From assembly GCA_021824575.1 (NCBI GenBank), contig JAKAKJ010000016.1, positions 62,001 to 126,000 on the forward strand: DNA of 64,000 nt, read 5' to 3'. The notes under the pieces were generated by a model. That model had not been told where the DNA came from. It ran no database searches and saw only the letters and a program-made list of their open reading frames with translations. The stretch's first letter is position 1, and each line of letters starts with the position of its first letter. The DNA comes from Chloroflexota bacterium (GTDB lineage Bacteria > Chloroflexota > Anaerolineae > Anaerolineales > Villigracilaceae). The position numbers were made by a program, and so were the translations under genes. Positions 60,287 to 64,000 of this stretch are shown here, piece by piece.

Positions 60287-60771
60287 AACCTGCCTCCCAA
60301 AATACATAGAATGAATTGGAGAAAATCAACAATCAAAAACCGCTCTCGTCGCCGTCCCCGGCGGCGAGGACGCCGCCCGGAGCAAACTTACAAGACAGGC
60401 TTTTGCAAGAGGTCCATGGAATGAATTGGAGAAAACAACAATCACCTTCGACCTTTTGGCAAGTATATCAGGATAACAAATAGTCTAATTGAATCATCGG
60501 CGATGATATCCTCAATCCTCAGGCAGGATCGAGTCGATCCTCGACGAGGTTTGACTCAATCTTCAGGCGGGTTTAAGACACTCATTGCTGGGAATTGGTT
60601 GAATCGACGGCGTCGATTCGTGAATTTTGACAAATTTGTAAAGCACAGCGCGCAATATTTTTTATATAATTTTTGCAGTCATCCGAAAATGGTGGGTAAT
60701 CATAGGTTTCGCGACAGACGGTTTCCCCCATTTACAGACGACAAATTCATCACATCTTGAGGAGGAAGGTC
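60287..60771. promoter_or_regulatory. Palindrome- and repeat-rich intergenic region, DGR target / HU-like gene
   Basis: A 485-bp gap without a gene. It holds a duplicated 26-27 bp sequence (60309-60335 and 60419-60444) flanking a GC-rich element, four odd-length perfect palindromes at 60493-60507, 60527-60539, 60539-60549 and 60601-60619, a 17-bp imperfect direct repeat (60511-60527, 60555-60571), and an AT-rich stretch with TATAAT at 60665-60670. A TTGACA at 60627 is too far from it (32 nt) for a normal promoter. Confidence 0.65.
60342..60383. repeat. GC-rich three-arm repeat element, copy B
   Basis: GCTCTCG, GTCGCCG-type arm, TCCC, CGGCGGCG-AGGA-CGCCGCC (perfect hairpin), GGAGC. Same 42-bp length and same joints as copy A (39894-39935), but the arms carry complementary bases. 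Confidence 0.65.
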
Positions 60772-61170
60772 ATGGCATCACGGATCAAGGCAATTGGAGC
60801 CTATCGTCCCCGCATCGAACAGGGCAATACCGTTCAAAAGGCCGAGCTGGTGCGCGGGTTGGCGCGCGCCACCAGTCTGAATGAAGGTGCAGTGGATCAG
60901 GTTATCAAGGAACTGCGCGACCAGATCATCGAATACAACCGCGCCGGGCGCGGAGTCAAGGTGGAGGGCCTTGGCACCTACACACCCAACATCGGTCTGG
61001 ACGGCAGTTTCGATCTGCAATACCGGGCAGATACCGCGCTGAACAACGGCCTCAATGTTCCGAACACTTTCTCGGGCACAATCATCAACCGTGAGAACAT
61101 CGGTAAGACCGGCGATCAATTGGTCGAGAAGTGGAACAGCGACCACCCGGACGATCTGGTCAGCGATTAG
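60772..61170 (+). CDS. HU/IHF-family-like DNA-binding protein
   Basis: A 132-aa protein. Residues ~20-75 resemble the HU helical body (VQKAELVRGLARATSLNEGAVDQVIKELRDQIIEYNRAGRGVKVEGLGTYTPNI), matching HU's A-x-x-x-x-(L/V)-x-G-x-x-V-x-(I/L)-x-G-(F/L)-G-T-F strand. The C-terminal half differs from canonical HU and is an oligomer-type domain. ATG 60772 has GAGGAGG. It may compact DNA or bind the palindromic region upstream. It diverges from the retroelement target gene. Confidence 0.82.
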   Translation: MASRIKAIGAYRPRIEQGNTVQKAELVRGLARATSLNEGAVDQVIKELRDQIIEYNRAGRGVKVEGLGTYTPNIGLDGSFDLQYRADTALNNGLNVPNTFSGTIINRENIGKTGDQLVEKWNSDHPDDLVSD

Positions 61171-61427
61171 CCGTTTCGGTTATCAACTGATCTTGAGAGA
61201 AAGGTATGCCGCATCCAAATTGGGTGCGGCATATTGAATTTTATGTGGTTGCGAGCCGCTTTTTCGAGCCCAGCGGGCATCGAAGCAATTTTCCCCACAA
61301 AAGGAGAAGCGTCAAATGTTGAGGATTGCTTCGAGAAAAGCTCCATTGCAATGATGTCCTCCCGAATATCCCACGCCGACAACTCCAAGCCTTATAATTC
61401 ATTATCCCCCGTCAAAGAGTAAAACCA
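61171..61427. repeat. Terminator plus relic repeat, no gene
   Basis: A terminator-like hairpin TATGCCGCA/TGCGGCATA (61205-61233) ends the HU-like gene. The rest contains TCGAAGCAAT (61280-61289) inverted to ATTGCTTCGA (61325-61334) and a TTGCGAGC...CGAAGCAATTTT string like the dispersed TTGCGAG/CGAAGCAATC repeat type. Short open frames on both strands here have no coding character. Confidence 0.5.
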
Positions 61428-62330
61428 ATGCCCAAAACAAAACTTGTTCCGATTCTCGAAGCAATCTTTACAACGGTCATTTGGGGCGGAACGTTCATCG
61501 CCACCAAAATCGCATTGCAGGAGGTTTCACCGGCTACCGTCGTGTGGCTGCGATTTGCAATGGGCGTTGTTATCCTTGGCGCGGCGGTTTTCATACGAAA
61601 AGAATTTGCCGTCCCTCAACGAAGCGAATGGGCATACTTTGCTCTGCTGGGATTCATTGGCGTGGCATTTCATCAATGGCTGCAAGCCAATGGCTTGCAA
61701 ACCGCACAGGCAACCACGACTGCATGGATTGTCGCATCCACGCCAGTATTCATCGCCCTGCTCGGTTGGCTGGTGTTGAAAGAAAAACCTGGCTGGTTAC
61801 GCATCGGCGGCATAGCCCTGGCAGCCATCGGCGTTTTGTTGATTGTCAGCAAAGGCAACATCGGCGCTTTGTTCACTGGACAGGAAGGCACAATCGGTGA
61901 TCTGCTGGTTTTGATCAGCGCGCCGAACTGGGCAGTTTATACAATACTTTCGCGACGCGAACTTGGAAACCATCCCGCAGCGCGCATGATGTTTTATGTC
62001 ATGTTATTAGGCTGGATTTTCACCGCCGTTTGGATTTTTGGTTTTGGCCCGGGGCTGAGCGAAATTGGTCATCTCGATCTAAAAGGCTGGAGTGCAATTC
62101 TTGTCCTTGGAATATTTGGTTCGGGCCTGGCGTACATTGCTTATTATGACGCCCTGCAAGTTTTACCCGCTTCGCAGCTCGGTGTGTTCCTCAACATCGA
62201 ACCGCTGGTTACTACACTGCTTGCCGCGCCTTTGCTTGGTGAACCCATTACCTTTATTGTTATTTTGGGCGGCGCGGTCATTTTGTTTGGAATCTACCTT
62301 GTCAATCGAAAGCCGATGAATACAAATTGA
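61428..62330 (+). CDS. EamA/DMT-family transporter
   Basis: A 300-aa ten-helix transporter of two EamA repeats: FTTVIWGGTFIATKIALQEVSP, WLRFAMG, GWLVLKEKPGWLRIGGIALAAIGVLLI in repeat 1; AVYTILSRRELGNH and FLNIEPLVTTLLAAPLLGEPITFIVILGGAVILFG in repeat 2. It is a second paralogue besides that at 7529-8410, with different sequence. Exported metabolite unknown. The jelly-roll-like gene follows four bases later. Confidence 0.88.
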   Translation: MPKTKLVPILEAIFTTVIWGGTFIATKIALQEVSPATVVWLRFAMGVVILGAAVFIRKEFAVPQRSEWAYFALLGFIGVAFHQWLQANGLQTAQATTTAWIVASTPVFIALLGWLVLKEKPGWLRIGGIALAAIGVLLIVSKGNIGALFTGQEGTIGDLLVLISAPNWAVYTILSRRELGNHPAARMMFYVMLLGWIFTAVWIFGFGPGLSEIGHLDLKGWSAILVLGIFGSGLAYIAYYDALQVLPASQLGVFLNIEPLVTTLLAAPLLGEPITFIVILGGAVILFGIYLVNRKPMNTN

Positions 62331-62334
62331 TTTT

Positions 62335-63090
62335 ATGCCTGACCACAATTTTTTGAATCTCAAACCTCGTTTATCGCGTGACGGAATCCTTGCACCGATT
62401 CAAAACGGCTGGCGTTTGATGATCCCAGCCGGACCAGCCGGACGATACCGATTGTCTCAATTGGACGACCACGCGCACATTCCACGCAAGATGTATCCGT
62501 GGCGTTCTCCCTTGACTTTGAGCCTGCGCGCCCGGACCAACGCTGTGTCTGCGCCTGGAACCTGGGGCTTCGGCCTGTGGAACGATCCCTTTGGATTTTC
62601 GTTCGGCCCCGGTGAAGGATTTTTTCATCTGCCCGCTCTGCCAAATGCAATTTGGTTTTTCTTCGCGTCACCAAAAAATTATCTTTCCTTTCGCGACGAC
62701 AAACCCGCACGAGGTTTCCTCGCGCAAGCTTTTAGCAGTCCAAATTTTCATCTGTCACTATTCCTCGGTGGACTCGTTTTGCCGTTTTCACGCAAAACGA
62801 CGCGGCGGTTGTTGAGCCGCGTGATCGAGGAAGACTCGGCAACCGTCAGCGTAGATGTGACTCAATGGCATGAATACCGCCTCGAGTGGAGTCCGACGCG
62901 GTCGCGACTTTGGGCGGATTCAGCAATCGTGTTGGATTCGCCCGTGAGTCCGCGTCCGCCGCTGGGCATCGTCCTCTGGATTGATAATCAATACGCGGCT
63001 TTTACTTCAGATGGAAAATTAAGATGGGGATTGGAGAAGAATGAAGAAAGTGCGTGGCTGGAAATCGAAAACATCGAAATAAAAATGTAG
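62335..63090 (+). CDS. Concanavalin/GH16-like jelly-roll protein
   Basis: A 251-aa beta-rich protein: GRYRLSQLDDHAHIPRKMYPWRSP, GTWGFGLWNDPFGFSFG, VDVTQWHEYRLEWSPTRSRLWADSAIV and PRPPLGIVLWIDNQYAAF. The order (W-x-E-Y-x-L-E-W-x-P then W-D-N-Q strand) resembles family 16 glycosidase/LamG-type sandwiches, but the E-x-D-x-x-E catalytic motif is not seen, so a binding role is as likely. No signal peptide visible. The stop TAG falls inside a 30-bp palindrome. Confidence 0.65.
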   Translation: MPDHNFLNLKPRLSRDGILAPIQNGWRLMIPAGPAGRYRLSQLDDHAHIPRKMYPWRSPLTLSLRARTNAVSAPGTWGFGLWNDPFGFSFGPGEGFFHLPALPNAIWFFFASPKNYLSFRDDKPARGFLAQAFSSPNFHLSLFLGGLVLPFSRKTTRRLLSRVIEEDSATVSVDVTQWHEYRLEWSPTRSRLWADSAIVLDSPVSPRPPLGIVLWIDNQYAAFTSDGKLRWGLEKNEESAWLEIENIEIKM

Positions 63091-63115
63091 CGGCAGGTTC
63101 GAACCTGCCGCTACA
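63086..63115. terminator. 30-bp perfect palindrome serving as bidirectional terminator
   Basis: TGTAGCGGCAGGTTC and GAACCTGCCGCTACA are exact inverse complements with no loop base, located between convergent genes and flanked by A and T-rich bases. The palindrome includes the stop codon of the plus-strand gene. Confidence 0.8.
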
Positions 63116-63120
63116 AATTT

Positions 63121-64000
63121 CTAGATTGGCCGCCAATACTGTAAAATGAATTGCGACGTAAATGGAATGACACGCAATATCGTGTCAATAATCAAACCTA
63201 AAATGAACAAGCCGCCAAAGTTGCGGTTATGGACAAAGCAAACCGCAGAGAACCACGTGGGCCAGGCGGGAAAACCTTCGGGCGGCGCCGCGGGTCTCGG
63301 TTTGCTTAAAACCTTGATCGCTGTAACAGCATCTTTGAATGCAAAGAAAACAATCAGCATGATCGGCGAGAAATACCGCGGCACAAAAACCAGATACACA
63401 ATCACAAGGTAAATGATAATCAAGGCGGCCTGATTAACGAAGCGGGCAAAGCGCTCACCAGCGCGGACCGGGAACGTACCGACACCTTTCTTCAAATCGT
63501 CATTGCGTTTATCAATATGTTTGCCAACATTGATGCTTGCCACGCTGAGTCCAAATGGGATACCCGCTAGCGCAACATATCCAAGGTTGGGCGTCACACC
63601 ACGCGCAAGAACAAAATAGACGCCCGCGATCATGATCGGCCCCCAGATCAGGAAGATTGCCAATTCGCCCAGTGCCCAATATTTCAAAGGCCATGTGTAA
63701 AACAACAACATCAGCGCTCCAAAGGCGAACAAGCCGATGACAACCGGATTGAAGCTGGTGTAGAACAACGCGTAGACGCCAGCCAGCGTCGCGATTACAC
63801 CGCTGACGACGAACCACTGGATTTGCTGACTCTTCGTCCAAAAGCCTTGAACTAGCGGATGCACACCATATTGCGTGCGAAAATAATTATCCTTGTCAAC
63901 GCCGCGGTTGAAATCTGTGTAATCATTGAGAAGATTATTGGTGCCATGCGCAATGAACAATCCGAGCGTCAGAACGATCCATGGAATCCAGGAAAAATAA
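63121..64000 (-). CDS. MenA/UbiA-type prenyltransferase, 5'-truncated
   Basis: The frame stays open to the window edge (in-frame residues ending IFSWIPWIVLTLG precede the TTG at 63960), so the N-terminus is missing. The first Asp motif is HGTNNLLNDYTDFNRGVD and the second is ASINVGKHIDKRNDDLKKGVGTFPVRAGE, both typical of UbiA enzymes, with N-x-x-x-D-x-x-D as in 1,4-dihydroxy-2-naphthoate prenyltransferase. It has about seven visible helices. It probably attaches the isoprenoid tail to a menaquinone precursor. Confidence 0.85.
   Translation of the reverse strand, partial: YFSWIPWIVLTLGLFIAHGTNNLLNDYTDFNRGVDKDNYFRTQYGVHPLVQGFWTKSQQIQWFVVSGVIATLAGVYALFYTSFNPVVIGLFAFGALMLLFYTWPLKYWALGELAIFLIWGPIMIAGVYFVLARGVTPNLGYVALAGIPFGLSVASINVGKHIDKRNDDLKKGVGTFPVRAGERFARFVNQAALIIIYLVIVYLVFVPRYFSPIMLIVFFAFKDAVTAIKVLSKPRPAAPPEGFPAWPTWFSAVCFVHNRNFGGLFILGLIIDTILRVIPFTSQFILQYWRPI

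Noticed and set aside
60627-60670. TTGACA and TATAAT as a promoter for the HU-like gene
   Set aside because: They are 32 bp apart, too far for one sigma70 promoter; the actual start cannot be chosen from sequence alone.
61167-61422. Short open frames on both strands (61167-61388 minus, 61234-61422 plus)
   Set aside because: They overlap each other and a terminator, have no ribosome site or recognisable domain, and contain dispersed-repeat-like sequence.
63094-63110. GGTTCGAACC resembling a tRNA T-arm
   Set aside because: It is the centre of a perfect palindrome, the loop would be one base short, and no acceptor, D or anticodon arm is present.

Overview
The window looks like chromosomal DNA of a Chloroflexota bacterium, most likely an Anaerolineae/Anaerolineales member able to use oxygen. 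This is inferred from gene content, not from any rRNA: many GT-C type membrane glycosyltransferase-like proteins, a GldA/F/G-type ABC operon with a DUF4340 gene, a caa3-type oxidase operon with fused subunits, a CtaA-CtaB fusion, and moderate GC. No rRNA, tRNA, CRISPR array, transposase or phage structural gene was recognised.

Layout. 1-2.1 kb: end of a PilZ gene facing a DegS/DegU-like two-component pair. 2.2-8.4 kb: three GT-C proteins, a lipid kinase and an EamA transporter, all on the minus strand. 8.5-12.1 kb: MoxR ATPase, VWA protein, AlkZ-like protein. 12.3-15.8 kb: an ABC exporter operon with its own winged-helix regulator and a strong promoter carrying paired palindromes. 15.8-17.7 kb: lipoprotein, AlaX, small membrane protein. 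17.8-21.9 kb: GldA/F/G/DUF4340 operon. 22-23.2 kb: housekeeping sigma factor. 23.3-29.4 kb: four GT-C genes overlapping head to tail. 29.5-36.4 kb (minus strand): complete caa3 oxidase operon, from subunit II to the CtaA-CtaB fusion. 36.6-40.6 kb: peroxiredoxin, hydrolase/acyl-CoA ligase fusion, dTMP-kinase-like protein. 40.6-44.9 kb: a possible inserted block (XRE-STAND regulator, SnoaL lipoprotein, cytochrome P460 lipoprotein) ending in a second copy of the 3' end of the kinase-like gene. 45-52 kb: UbiB-like kinase, DUF1992, RNase J behind a structured leader, Pcm and MutY. 52-55.6 kb: a large GT-C protein, a small protein and an MBL-fold protein. 55.7-60.3 kb: a diversity-generating retroelement. 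60.7-64 kb: HU-like protein, EamA transporter, jelly-roll-like protein and the end of a MenA/UbiA prenyltransferase.

The main discovery is the diversity-generating retroelement (DGR) at 55778-60286, with all genes on the minus strand. A reverse transcriptase (YVDD) overlaps an Avd-like gene, followed 18 nt later by a 120-bp template repeat (TR). The matching variable repeat (VR) is the last 40 codons of an upstream 949-aa gene. TR and VR differ at 20 positions, and all 20 are template adenines (20 of 36 A; 0 of 84 other bases). The diversified protein is a predicted inner-membrane-anchored NACHT-type NTPase ending in a formylglycine-generating-enzyme/C-type-lectin fold. The two transmembrane segments should leave both NTPase and lectin domains in the cytoplasm, so the system appears to diversify an intracellular sensor rather than a surface adhesin.

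Several regulatory structures are also visible: tandem palindromes upstream of the response regulator, paired operators in the 12.3 kb promoter, a cluster of palindromes upstream of the HU-like gene, a terminator-ended leader before RNase J, and several families of dispersed GC-rich or palindromic repeats, one of which lies in frame inside alaX.
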